A stretch of DNA of 64,000 nt from Urechis unicinctus (taxonomy: Eukaryota > Annelida > Polychaeta > Xenopneusta > Urechidae): NCBI GenBank assembly GCA_034190875.2, contig CM067344.1, positions 25,003,145 to 25,067,144 on the forward strand. The letters are read 5' to 3'. A program made the translations under genes and the position numbers. The notes beneath the pieces were generated by a model. That model worked only from the letters and a program-made list of their open reading frames with translations, searched no databases and was not told where the DNA came from. Below are positions 52,871-64,000 of the stretch, one piece after another. Every line of letters begins with the position of its first letter. Position 1 is the stretch's first letter.

Positions 52871-52874
52871 TAGT

Positions 52875-53762
52875 TTCATATCACAATCCATAGTGCCAAA
52901 GCTCTCATCCTGAACATGTGTCTTTTCTCGGACCATTGATCTTCCTTGTCTACATCCTTCGCGTTATCCATCTAATCATATCTCATGTGGTCGACAGGCA
53001 TGGTTTCACAGACGACACACACATATACATGGCTATCGCCGACAAACTAGTTCCAACAGCCACGCAAAAAATATTGTAAGATTATACAAACTTGCCTTTC
53101 TTACACCTCTGCCTAGCTGAAAGCAAGCAAGTTCAAGTTCATCTCCTATCAGACAACACCGAGAAACCGATCCGTTGCTCACCTAAAACAGCTGAGCGAC
53201 TTTCCGTTGTCATACTTTCTGTTGTTAAGATCTCTTAGGGGCCAATCAGAAATCTCGGGTGAACGTTTGATTCGTCCCTCTCTATGATAGTCCAAGTCGA
53301 GAAGATTCCGACTTCCTGACTGTCGAGACCTTTTAGTGCCTAGTCCAGTCACTGGTCATCTCAAGACTCGAATACTGCAACTTTCTCTCATGTGGCCTCT
53401 CAGATGTGCAACTCTTAAGGTCCCTGGCCCCTGAATACATATGCCAGCTGCTTAAAATGTGCCACCCCTCTTTCAGCAAGCTACGATCTCATTGTAGAGC
53501 TCAGAGCGAACCTCTCCACAGTCGATGTCAATACATTCAGTGTTTTTGCCATGCGTCATTAGAATAGAATGTGGTTAATGATAAGACACTCTGCATTCCG
53601 ACGTAAGCTTAAGGCATCTCTCAAAACGCATCTCTCCCGGGTAGCTTTCCAGACTTAGAGCAACTGTGTGAAGCGCCAGTGAGCATGCTGGTGAATCAAC
53701 CGCTATATAGAAGACACGGTTTTATTATTATCATTATTATTATCATTATAAATATTATTATT
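52875..53762 (+). mobile_element. L2/CR1-like LINE 3' end relic (copy D)
   Basis: This is the paralogue of the A, B and C relics, with a deletion just 5' of the reverse-transcriptase part. Remnants of the FLVYIL region, the THIYMA region and SRLEYCN (altered) are readable in shifting frames. It ends in an interrupted ATT/ATC tract at about 53723-53762. It is non-functional. Confidence 0.82.
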
Positions 53763-54589
53763 TGAATGGTTGTATTCGAATGAGTATTGGTATGTCTTAA
53801 TGTTGTCACTCTTCTAATATATAACAATATGACGTGCTGTGGATTCGGACTGTACCAGCTGGGTCACCTCGATGTAATTCAATTAATCACGAGCCAAATG
53901 TCCTTTTTAGTCAGAGCAATCAACCACCCAAATTGCTCCTGAGAAAGGCAAAAAAAGATAATCTCGGGGATTACATCGCTCTCACCTAAGAGTTGACATT
54001 AAGACGGTGATTGATGAGGGTGACAATGATGTAATGCCTACACTTTCTTGGCGGATGTGTGGAAAGCACACATAACTCAAACGATCAAAGGACAACGAAA
54101 TATGTCGTCAATAAAATAACAGACAGTCGTTTGCGGACAAGACAAGATTTCATCAAGTCAAGTAAATAAATCTGTTGCGTGACATTTTTAGGCTCAAGTA
54201 AAGTGTACAGTTTGTCAAGTCAGCTGTGTATGTGATTTGACAGCCATGGTGATTAACCTGGATTGAATGCATATTGCCATTGTTTATAGAAAAGAGAAGC
54301 AATTCCTGAGTTATGACTTCGTGGGAAGGTTCTCGTATCTACGTCGATTGCATCATCTTAGAATTATCAAGCACGCAATCGCATTTCGCGGATTTCATTT
54401 GAAACAGCCGCCCAGCAGGACTATTGTGAAATACTGCAATGAGATCCATTATTCTGACCGAAACTTCGACCGTGCGAAATATAGCATCTCGGATTGATCC
54501 CCGCTGCTTCACTATTCCGTAATCACTTTCACAAGTCTCACATCTGTAGATATCGAATCATCGATATGTCGAATCATAGACAGGCAGGT

Positions 54590-54795
54590 TATTGCGCCCA
54601 GTAGAGATATTTGGTTGGTAGGCGGGTCGTTAAATTCATTTGTTTCATAAACGCTTGTTGAGACCAAAGCTGAGCGCGAGGATGTGGCAACCGGCTGAGA
54701 TGGATCAGCAACAGGCTGATAGAGTTAAGCGACAGACTGAAAGCGAGGCCGTTACAAAACATTAATAGGATGCGGTTGGAACAGGTGACCAACCG
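54590..54795 (+). pseudogene. Coiled-coil-like remnant (copy D)
   Basis: This is the paralogue of the later part of 8426-8830. The 5' part (MRISEF...) is deleted. The frame QPAEMDQQQADRVKRQTESE is uninterrupted here for about 25 codons and then meets stops. D keeps the longest open version of this segment. Confidence 0.4.
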
Positions 54796-55515
54796 AAAGA
54801 CAAAGTGTGGGGACTTGTCGATTAAAATTTAACCTTCTGGCACATTCAGTGTCTGAGTCAAATCACACAACAATTATACCCATTAGAACAATACAAAACA
54901 CGAGTCTGCAATGTTTCAAGAAGTAACTGGTGACAGGAAAGGTAACTGTTAATATCGTAATTTGTCTGCTGGTGCGGTCCTACGCTCATTCCTGAGACGA
55001 TGAAGACCAATATGTATTCAACTTATGATGTACTAGTAGACAGCCAGGCATTGCATATTAGAGGTAGTCATTCGCATTGATCAAGGTGATGGACGTTCAA
55101 TTTCAAATTTAATTTTAAAAATTTGCGTACATCGCGTATCGAATCATGGATTGCGCCTCTTTTCGTTTGAAACCAATAACATGCTTCGTTTGGCTCATAA
55201 CACTATCTGATAGACGAGGGGTTTGCGTAATTTTCATAGGTCAATGATAAGACCAATAGGCATCGATTGCATTTCAGACTCAGTTGCTTCTCGTTCGTTG
55301 GACACTGCAAAGCAAATACTCAGGAGTGACGTTCTTGTGCATTCAGTATTTTGAATTGCTTGTTGTTTTGGCAATATTCAATTTATTAAGTCTGGTTTGG
55401 CTTCCCATGCCTGCATAATCAGTGATAACACATCATGAAGTCTTAGCTGCTGAGGCACATTTAAAAGGGGGCATAAAAAGCTGACATGGAACAGCGACAA
55501 ATGCTGTTTATACAT

Positions 55516-55531
55516 ATTTATAAATATATAT

Positions 55532-55578
<47 letters not shown>

Positions 55579-55606
55579 GTTTGTGTAAATATACATATAT
55601 ATATAT
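55516..55606. repeat. (TA)n microsatellite (copy D)
   Basis: An interrupted TA run is followed by a TATG/TGTA-rich piece. It is paralogous to 9937-10059. Confidence 0.93.
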
Positions 55607-57294
55607 CTTATTATAAGCATTGCAATAAATTTACCATTAAGCGACACACATACATTTGTTTGCCACTGATATCAAATGACGCTTTGTGGATACGACACAG
55701 GTAATGGTAGCGATAATAGATGGCGGGGTCGCTGTATTGAATGTTGCGAACGATGCTGCCTTACATAGAAAACGCGCGGTTCATCTAAGAAATTCCTTCT
55801 TCGCCCATGTCTAGTAGCATTTTAATTCATCAATCGTCGATTTCTTTTCCTATGATGAGGAATCTATTATATAACCAGTATTATAAACTCAATATTGGCT
55901 GTGCTGGTAAAATGACTGCTCAAATCAATTATTTCTATGCACAAACGTTCCTTTAAGGCAAAAAACCAGCATACATATAGGCTTTATATTAATTGCCCAA
56001 CCTGCGTTAGCGCAACAACAGGGTCGTTTGTTGCTGCTTGGAAATAAATTAAATCATCTGTGCCTAATCCTATGTTTCGACAAATTCCGCTCGTATGTTC
56101 AACGGCAGTATCAATATTTAAGGAAATGTGCTGAATACGCCAAATAATATATGCAACAACTTTTGAAACAACATAAACTTAAGCCTCTCAGAGAACCGTC
56201 TGAAACGTAAATAAGGAATGCAGAACCGCAGACCAGTAATTAAGGAATTACTGTCGGTGGGGTGACAATACTAATTTTAATATAATAGTGCATACAATTC
56301 CTATTCATAGCATTTGCTCTCATGTTTGGAAATGAAAGACGTTAAGAATGATGGAGTGATTGTTAAGGATTACAGCACCGCCTTGACGTTAAGCAGGTGG
56401 CTACGAAGCTACAAAACGAAGACAAATGGCATACTGCTTCAGGCGTTAATTTGAAAATTGGAAAGTTACATGCATGCTTCGTCTAGGCAGATGGATCCGA
56501 ACCTCCAATGGATACCGATGATCCTGTTTGGCATATAATTTCACTGAAAGTGGATAATCACTGAATAGAGCCGTTTATTCTAGAAGTGAATTAATTATGA
56601 TTCATTAAGCAGTTAGCATCAAGTTCAAGATAGCAGGAATATTTGTGCAAAATCCGTAGAATGTGTTTTGATTATAATATGTCACCGTCGTACCTGACCG
56701 ATTCAGATCAGAAGTATCGGTCAATTTCCACTCGCCTGACATGGGTAGTGGTACGTTGTTAAAATGTTGGTTATTGTACACATTGATTATCATAAATAAC
56801 TCAATTTGTATCTGGAGATATTTGGCCTAGAAGCCACAATTGATGACTATCACGTTCACTATTTAAAACATAAGGTTTGTGAATGAGCAAGAGTCCCTGT
56901 CTGTTTCGACTTAGAAAACAGAGACAGAAGCATGCCAAACTACGAAGCATGCATATTTCATAGTACTGAATACACGAATTCTTATAACCTTATCAATAAG
57001 TTCTCACTTTGCAGATTTAATTCAGCAAACAATTGCACACGATGCCAGACATGAGCGCATAACAATGCGTTCAAGACATGATCGTCTCCTGTTTCGAGTC
57101 TTGGTCATCACATTGCTATGTGCATATCGTTTTCAAGCATCATTTGAGACAAATCCCTGTCATGCTATTTGTTGCTGGGAATTCTGCCAATTTTTAACAG
57201 CAACGCTAGCTTTGATTCAATCATTGGCATTTTGAATATCAGTCTCAGAATGATGCTGCAAGAACTACGACTGCAGTTTGCTTACGTTTTGTAG

Positions 57295-57572
57295 GACCTG
57301 GTCTTGACAATTTATATGAGACTCAAGGTCATGTGCGTCATATTGACATCCGCAATCGCAAGCCATCTACACTCCTCACGATTCATGACGGATCAAACGT
57401 GGGCCAACTGATCTTGCATATCGATCACAAATACGTTGTCAAAACCGTTAATCACATTTCATCCGAACAGCGTCCCCTGAGTGAACTGATATTAGACAAC
57501 AGAGAGTACACTATGTCTTGTGTTTGTAACACATTGTCTATCATTGCAGTTCATCGATTCATCAGTCAATAA
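57295..57572 (+). CDS. Candidate 3' terminal exon, unknown protein (copy D)
   Basis: The frame is open from an acceptor motif (cttacgttttgtag) to a TAA, giving about 92 residues. Readable parts are VRHIDIRNRKPSTLLTIHDG and, near the end, REYTMSCVCNTLSIIAVHRF. I do not recognise a family. A and C have the same segment with two shared stop codons, while D has sense codons at both places. A versus D differences look close to neutral in my hand count (about 6 synonymous to 17 others). This may be a once-real exon, or a frame that is open by chance. Confidence 0.22.
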
Positions 57573-57827
57573 GGTTGCATTGACAATACCACAGATGGTG
57601 AATTACAAAGTCTGGCTAGAAAGTTAATGTCGACTGTAATGACAGCAGTCGTACCGCACTTCGGGTATGTGTGGCAGCCATATGATCAACCAACCTTTCA
57701 GTGAAGCGAGCAAATGGCATGAAACCTGTCCATGTCACAGTTCGAATTATTTGCCAAGACTAACATGTGGGTAATACGATTGATACTTGCAAGGCTCATC
57801 AACTATATATTACTTACTTAATAGACA

Positions 57828-58236
57828 AGCCACACACACCACACACACATACACATAGATACACACATATGCATACACACACTCAGACACATATACATAT
57901 ATAGATATATATATATATATATATATATTATACATATATAGAGCGATATAGATATAGACATAAATATATATATATATATATACAGATATATATATATATA
58001 TACATACATATATATATACATATATATATATATATCTATTTATAAATACATATATATATATGTATATATATAATATATAAAATATATCTCTCTCTATATA
58101 TATTAGATATATATATATATCTATATATGATCTATCTCTATATCTATATCTCTCTCTATCTCTATATCTATATATATATATATCTATCTATATCTATATA
58201 TATATATATATATATCTATATATATATATATATATG
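57828..58236. repeat. Complex CA/TA/TCTA microsatellite (copy D)
   Basis: CA-rich sequence passes into TA, GATA and TCTC/TCTA variants over about 400 bases. It occupies the paralogous site of 11895-11935 and 45865-46078. Tyr/Ile frames across it are artefacts. Confidence 0.93.
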
Positions 58237-58693
58237 TCTGTCTGTTTTGTCCGGATTTCTGTTACTTCGCGATCAGATGATGCAAATAACATTTGCTATC
58301 TCAAAGATTATGGGAATAGATAAATACATACGTTACGGGTCGTTAGCTGAACTGTCTAACAAAAACGCAATTTGTCATGAGATTGATATATTTGCCTACT
58401 TCTGAATTGCCAGGTTGTGTGCACGGTGTTGTTGACTGCACGTGGCTGAGATTAGTTCAATATTATATCATACATATGGTTTAGCTTACACGGTGAACGA
58501 ACATTGATGACGATTTTAGCTCTGCTTAATAGCCTCTTTGTACCCTCTCTTACGCTGTATGTAAAGTTAAGAATTATTAACTGTCAAATGTAATTTGCGT
58601 CATAAAAGATGGTGTTTGCAATCATGCTTCGGGCTTTGTCCCGTCTCCCGCATTTACATAGACCAGGCATTCTCCACTCCAGGACAACATGAA

Positions 58694-59705
<1,012 letters not shown>

Positions 59706-60555
59706 ACACCATTAGTAGTGTGGTTTAAGGAAAGCGGTAAACTGGAATTATGACATCTATACCATCTGCGCCAACCCAGACCAGTTACCTGTTTTATGAT
59801 AGACGAAATGAATGATATCAACCGGAAACAGAGACTAGCCTTAAATATTGGAATCTATTCGGGCAAAGTATTATTCATAGACGGTTATATATGCAGACAT
59901 CGCGAGGCACAACGCACTATGATATGTCGACTGAATTGATTTAGTTATACTTACGTATGCTGCATACAGTCAGCTAAAGGAACATCTTTAGTGCAAATGG
60001 CCTTCATGCTCGAGAACAAGCACGCCTGTAAGCTATCAGTAGTACATTGAGATACCACAAGTGTTGAGTGATTAGTATGTAGCATGGCATGATTTAACCA
60101 GTCATCTGCAATATGTAGTCATATTTGTTGTCAACATTATTCAATTTGCCAACTTGCTCCATTGCAACTGGTGCAACCAATGCAAGGAATGTTGTTCTCT
60201 AATCAAGCTAATTCATCATTGGGCTAATGACACAGGTGCCGGACTATGCAGGGGTGCAAGAACGTGGTTGGTTTCTTAGATTACGTATGTCCATCCAAAC
60301 GAAACACAAATAATGCAAATAATTACGACCAACGAGTAGCTGAAATACTTTGACCGCTTGGTCTATTCCTCTCCGTCAAAAACGGCATTGATATATAGCA
60401 GCATTTAGCAGTATGTTGATCATCCGACGATATTTTTAATCAATCATCGTTCAATTAACCAAATGAGCACAAGGCTGGGATGTTACAGGTGTTACGGATG
60501 ACATAGTTTTAGAAATGTTCTTTTTGTGCCGGGATCAATGCGCCAGTTTTGAATC

Positions 60556-61262
60556 AGCAGCTCGTATAGAGCATCTTGGATACTATTCCAGTGCTGTCAG
60601 AGATAAAGTGAATACATGTTATGCAACAAAAATGATTGTTAAATCTGATTTCAGAAAGGTGACTGTAATGATAAACACAAGTAAAGTTAATCTCAGCCTA
60701 GTTTCGCAAACGCACAAAATATAGCCTTTAACATTTTAGATAGATAACGACTTAATGGATAGCGAACGTCATGTTCCTTTTCAATGAATATCACATCTTG
60801 TCTTTTCGTCTATTTCATATTTAAGAAGCAAAACAGTAGTCTACTGTTAACGAAGGTTGATTCATGTATCAATATAGCGCTGTTACAATTGTTCACCGAG
60901 AATAATTACACGGAGCCGATAGGGATTCCTAGCCTGTCATCACACGGCCAAACAACACAGGAACATGTGCGTAAATAAAGTCAATCTATGCTACGATAGA
61001 ATAAAGATAGCGAGGTTTTAATTATATGCTTCGCCAGATTGACTTCAGTGACTTGTGTGGGGCAGATAGGCCCATGATTCGACCATACATCTGTGCAATT
61101 ATTTATACAATTTGACGCACAACCAACGGCGAGACACCTGGCTCGATGAAGGTAAGTTTCCATGATTTTCTTTGAAGAAGCTGAAACCATGATCGACATA
61201 GGGTAGATTTGTCATATTTGTTGTTAGCCAAGTATCATTACGAGAGATTGGCCGACCTTGAA
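60556..61262. other. D-only stretch replacing the integrase-bearing segment
   Basis: Homology with A stops near 60555 (A 13345) and resumes at 61262 (A 15030). Short frames are present (60784-60978 among them). None is supported. Confidence 0.5.
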
Positions 61263-63030
61263 GTCAACTGTTTTGTTCAATATTTCGCCCATTTTGTATT
61301 ACTCAATGCCGAGTGAAGCGTTTGATGCCCCATTAAAATATGTTGTTTGCCGACAGTCGTTACGATTCTGTTGTCAAAGCAATCCCGGAAATATCGCCTT
61401 CGAGACAGCGCTTCTGGCTCGAGGCGCAGAGAAGGATGTCTGACGCACAAAAGCGAACAAATTCTCATCACGAAGCGAATCACTCATTGTGTAAAATGGT
61501 AACACAAACCTAAAAGCAGAGGTTATAGATTGCGTCACAGTAAATAACCATTGAACGCACAAGTTGCAGGAATGCATTCCAACAGAAGCAAATCAAATAT
61601 ACGTGTTATCGAATTCAGAATCAACAATACGCTCGTTCCTGCAAATGTCAATATCCGCATTATACAGAGTATATCCCCAAAGTGGTGATTTTTAAATCGT
61701 TCTTAGCGTTGTTATGCCGCCAGTGTATGATTCATTGGTTGAAAAGGTAATGCAAGATTAATGACCCAGGGTTAATTTGAAAGCTTAAGCATTGACATTT
61801 TGATATATCAGTTGCGCTAAGATGTTTAATTTATTGCAATGTCGTAATATTCAGTGAAAAAAATGTGCGGTGAATGTCGGATACACCCACGCCAGAAAAT
61901 ATACTTTTAACATTTGTGGGCATCATAGTACAATAGGCATAAGTAAATGTCACTAAGTCATTGCGCTGTTCGTTGTCACTATTATTCCATTACAAATAGC
62001 CAACATCTTAGCGAAATAGCAACATCACATAAATACCACAACTCACGATGTTCTTTAGGTCATGGTATGATGGGGTCGCACTATCTACTTAATTGTAGAG
62101 AAACTCCCTAAGCAGTTTTAGTCAGCAAGTTACTGAAATGTGACCTAAGAGCCCACCTGCTTGGATATAGGATTTTCTTGGCTTCAAGTAGGCAGTTACT
62201 TTGTACAACGACTGTGTCTCATTTTCTGTCTCAATTGAATACCAGCATGGACAGTGAAGACGGCAATGCGATCGGAGGTTACGAAAATACAAGTGTGGCC
62301 GATAGTGGTTTGAAATTATATTCGATAGGAAAACAAGTGTTATGAAACGTATTTCCGTAGCAATTTCATTAGTCGATGTATTTGTATTTGAGAGATATAT
62401 GGTTTTGAATATATATTTTTAACAATCCTGCTAGAAACCTTCGAACGTCCACTTATATGACGAGTTGTAATCGACAGTGTGTAGGTGACAATAATCGCAC
62501 ACCTTATAATGTAAATGCGGCATTGAATGAGCGATTTCGCATGCAGAGAGGATCTATCCACCCTTAGAGAAATAGTAATGTGAAAGAACTAGCCTTTCGG
62601 GAACTGCACTCATCTCATCTTTAAGTAAACAGCCTTGCAAAGGCATTGTCATTACCATTTCCAGCTTTGCGGATGTAAAAGTCATTCGAGCGTCATCATG
62701 CTTAAACAAAACAGATTTTTAACAAAATGTTTGTTGTTGCGCGTTATTTTACAGTTGCATGCCCCTAAAAAACCTACAAAATAGCTATTGCGCCATTTCA
62801 AAATTGGCATTTGCTTGCAAAACAATGACGTGTAGAAATTTCCTGGTTTTTGGGAAAGCTGGAAAATTTTGAACATACTTATTCGATAGTAGCGATTAAG
62901 AAGTGAGTTAGTTTTCCATGATTTACGATTAAACTGTGAGTCACTTTCACGAATTAGCCTACAAATATGGTTACCCATCATGTTTTCGTAACACCCTCCT
63001 TGCTAGCGGCGTTAAAATTCATCCATATCT
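61262..63030. repeat. A/D shared tail block (copy D)
   Basis: This aligns closely with A 15030-16660, with one D-only piece near 62085-62290. No gene is called. It ends near the shared motif catccatatc. Confidence 0.75.
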
Positions 63031-63034
63031 TGGC

Positions 63035-63179
63035 AGATAGATGGGTGGCGGGGTGGGCGACACGGCAAGAAACGGGTCGCCAGCTCACGGTGGTACAAAT
63101 ACGCAATACGGGATATTACGAGATAAGCATGGTCGGACAGGACGTCATTGATGATCCAGACCTTCGGTCGGTCTTAGAT
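63035..63179 (+). CDS. Candidate exon in GC-richer patch, unknown
   Basis: Just past the end of copy D the sequence becomes GC-richer. A frame containing DRWVAGWATRQETGRQLTVV and GYYEISMVGQDVIDDPDLRS is open until a TGA at 63192. An acceptor-like cttggcag lies near 63034 and a donor-like GGTGAGG near 63179, ahead of a 10-base tandem duplication (gaggccttgt). The composition looks coding, but I recognise no family, and the upstream boundary coincides with the duplication breakpoint. Confidence 0.28.
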
Positions 63180-63307
63180 GGTGAGGCCTTGTGAGGCCTT
63201 GTGAGCTTTGGGCTATGAGGACGTGACCAAGACACCAGTGGTCTGTTTAAGGGTCATACCCGCAGCTTCGATGCTACCTCAACGATACCGTTGCCGACAG
63301 GCACCTC

Positions 63308-63329
63308 TACCAGGTAAAAATGCCTGGTA
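63308..63329. repeat. Small perfect hairpin
   Basis: taccagg and cctggta pair perfectly around an 8-base loop (taaaaatg). A 7-bp stem can occur by chance. Confidence 0.55.
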
Positions 63330-63656
63330 TGGCTGCATATAGTTTTGGCTGCAGCTGTCGATGTGTTGGTACACCAGTGGTACTGGCCCAATGGGGTCGA
63401 ATTAACATGGCGAAGCAATTGACTAGGGAGAACGCGGACGATGTCTCGCGCTGAAGAGCTACTACTATTGCATAGGTAGCGAGGTTATTTTTGCATCTTA
63501 GACAACCAAGCAAGCACTTGTCTTAGCCCGAACAAATCCTTGTATACCGTATAAAAAGCAAGAGATAACCTCAATTGTACCTCGTATGACATTTTCGTGT
63601 GCATATTATTGGGTGTCTATGTAAAAATAGCTGATACTCTGTGTTTCTCTCTCTAG

Positions 63657-63807
63657 ACAATATGTGGCATTCAAGCAAATGGAATGGCGCTCAAATAGAA
63701 TATGCGTGCATCAGTCCTCAATTTTGAATGCTTGGCCAGATTGCAATGATATTTCAAGTGCCGTGCACTTTACTCATCTGCCGCAGCCCGTCCAGTTAGT
63801 TTGTTTG
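63657..63807 (+). CDS. Candidate internal exon, LDLa-like resemblance
   Basis: A pyrimidine-rich acceptor (gtttctctctctag) precedes 63657 and a consensus donor (GTAAGT) follows 63807. The 151-base interval is open in one frame for exactly 50 codons after a single leading base, giving an intron of phase 2 before it and phase 0 after it. The peptide includes RICVHQSSILNAWPDCND. Its spacing recalls the middle of an LDL-receptor class A repeat (C-I-x5-C-D-x3-D-C-x-D), but one cysteine and the calcium-binding acidic residues are missing, so the resemblance may be fortuitous. LDLa exons are usually phase 1 at both ends, which does not fit. Both splice sites are the best paired signals in the window. 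Confidence 0.4.
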
Positions 63808-64000
63808 GTAAGTGTCCCAAGTGAAACCATTATATTCAGCGAGTCCGTGAACAATTAATTTCTGAATAAAATAATCATGATTAAGTCACCCAATAACATT
63901 GTGTTGTTTATGGCAAATACGAAATCAGTCGGAATAAAATTACTTTGTGTAGAAACTTATCGCAATAAAATGATTTTGAAAGACTTATATATACAAATTT
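63808..64000. other. Right edge, probable intron if the exon is real
   Basis: AT-rich sequence after the GTAAGT donor. Nothing else is seen up to the window end. Confidence 0.35.

Overview
The window looks like AT-rich, gene-poor DNA from an animal nuclear genome, probably an invertebrate or a basal chordate. Long (TA)n and (CA)n(TA)n microsatellites, decayed L2/CR1-type LINE ends finishing in (ATT)n, a decayed Gypsy integrase and metazoan-type splice motifs all point that way. No bacterial-style gene or operon is present. I found no intact, recognisable protein-coding gene. The longest open frames are 130-176 codons, and most are not kept between paralogous copies.

The dominant structure is a direct (head-to-tail) array of four large, diverged segmental duplicates: copy A about 938-16660, B about 17560-28805, C about 28806-46655 and D about 48600-63030. 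Collinear blocks align by eye with many substitutions and indels, so the array is old. Each copy carries the same L2-like relic in the same place (A 5884-6782, B 22555-23442, C 34365-35007, D 52875-53762), so that insertion predates the duplication. The copies differ by large indels. B and C share a block absent from A and D (26690-28340 and 39380-43870). A and D share a right-hand tail absent from B and C (15030-16660 and 61262-63030). A alone has a Gypsy integrase relic (13800-14407). C alone has a roughly 3.3 kb insertion (39540-42860).

Sequence outside the array is the left flank (1-937), the A/B spacer (16661-17559), the C/D spacer (46656-48599) and the right flank (63031-64000). The A/B spacer holds a candidate minus-strand terminal exon with a splice acceptor, a stop and a polyadenylation signal. 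The C/D spacer holds a 56-bp minisatellite, two AATAAA-bearing copies of a short motif, and a GC-rich inverted array of 16-19-bp units that would fold into a hairpin of about 66 bp. The right flank has the best internal-exon candidate (63657-63807, flanked by a pyrimidine-rich acceptor and a GTAAGT donor).

The genes do not form a visible pathway. The interest lies in the duplication array, the foldback/minisatellite spacer and a few exon candidates that transcript data could confirm or dismiss.
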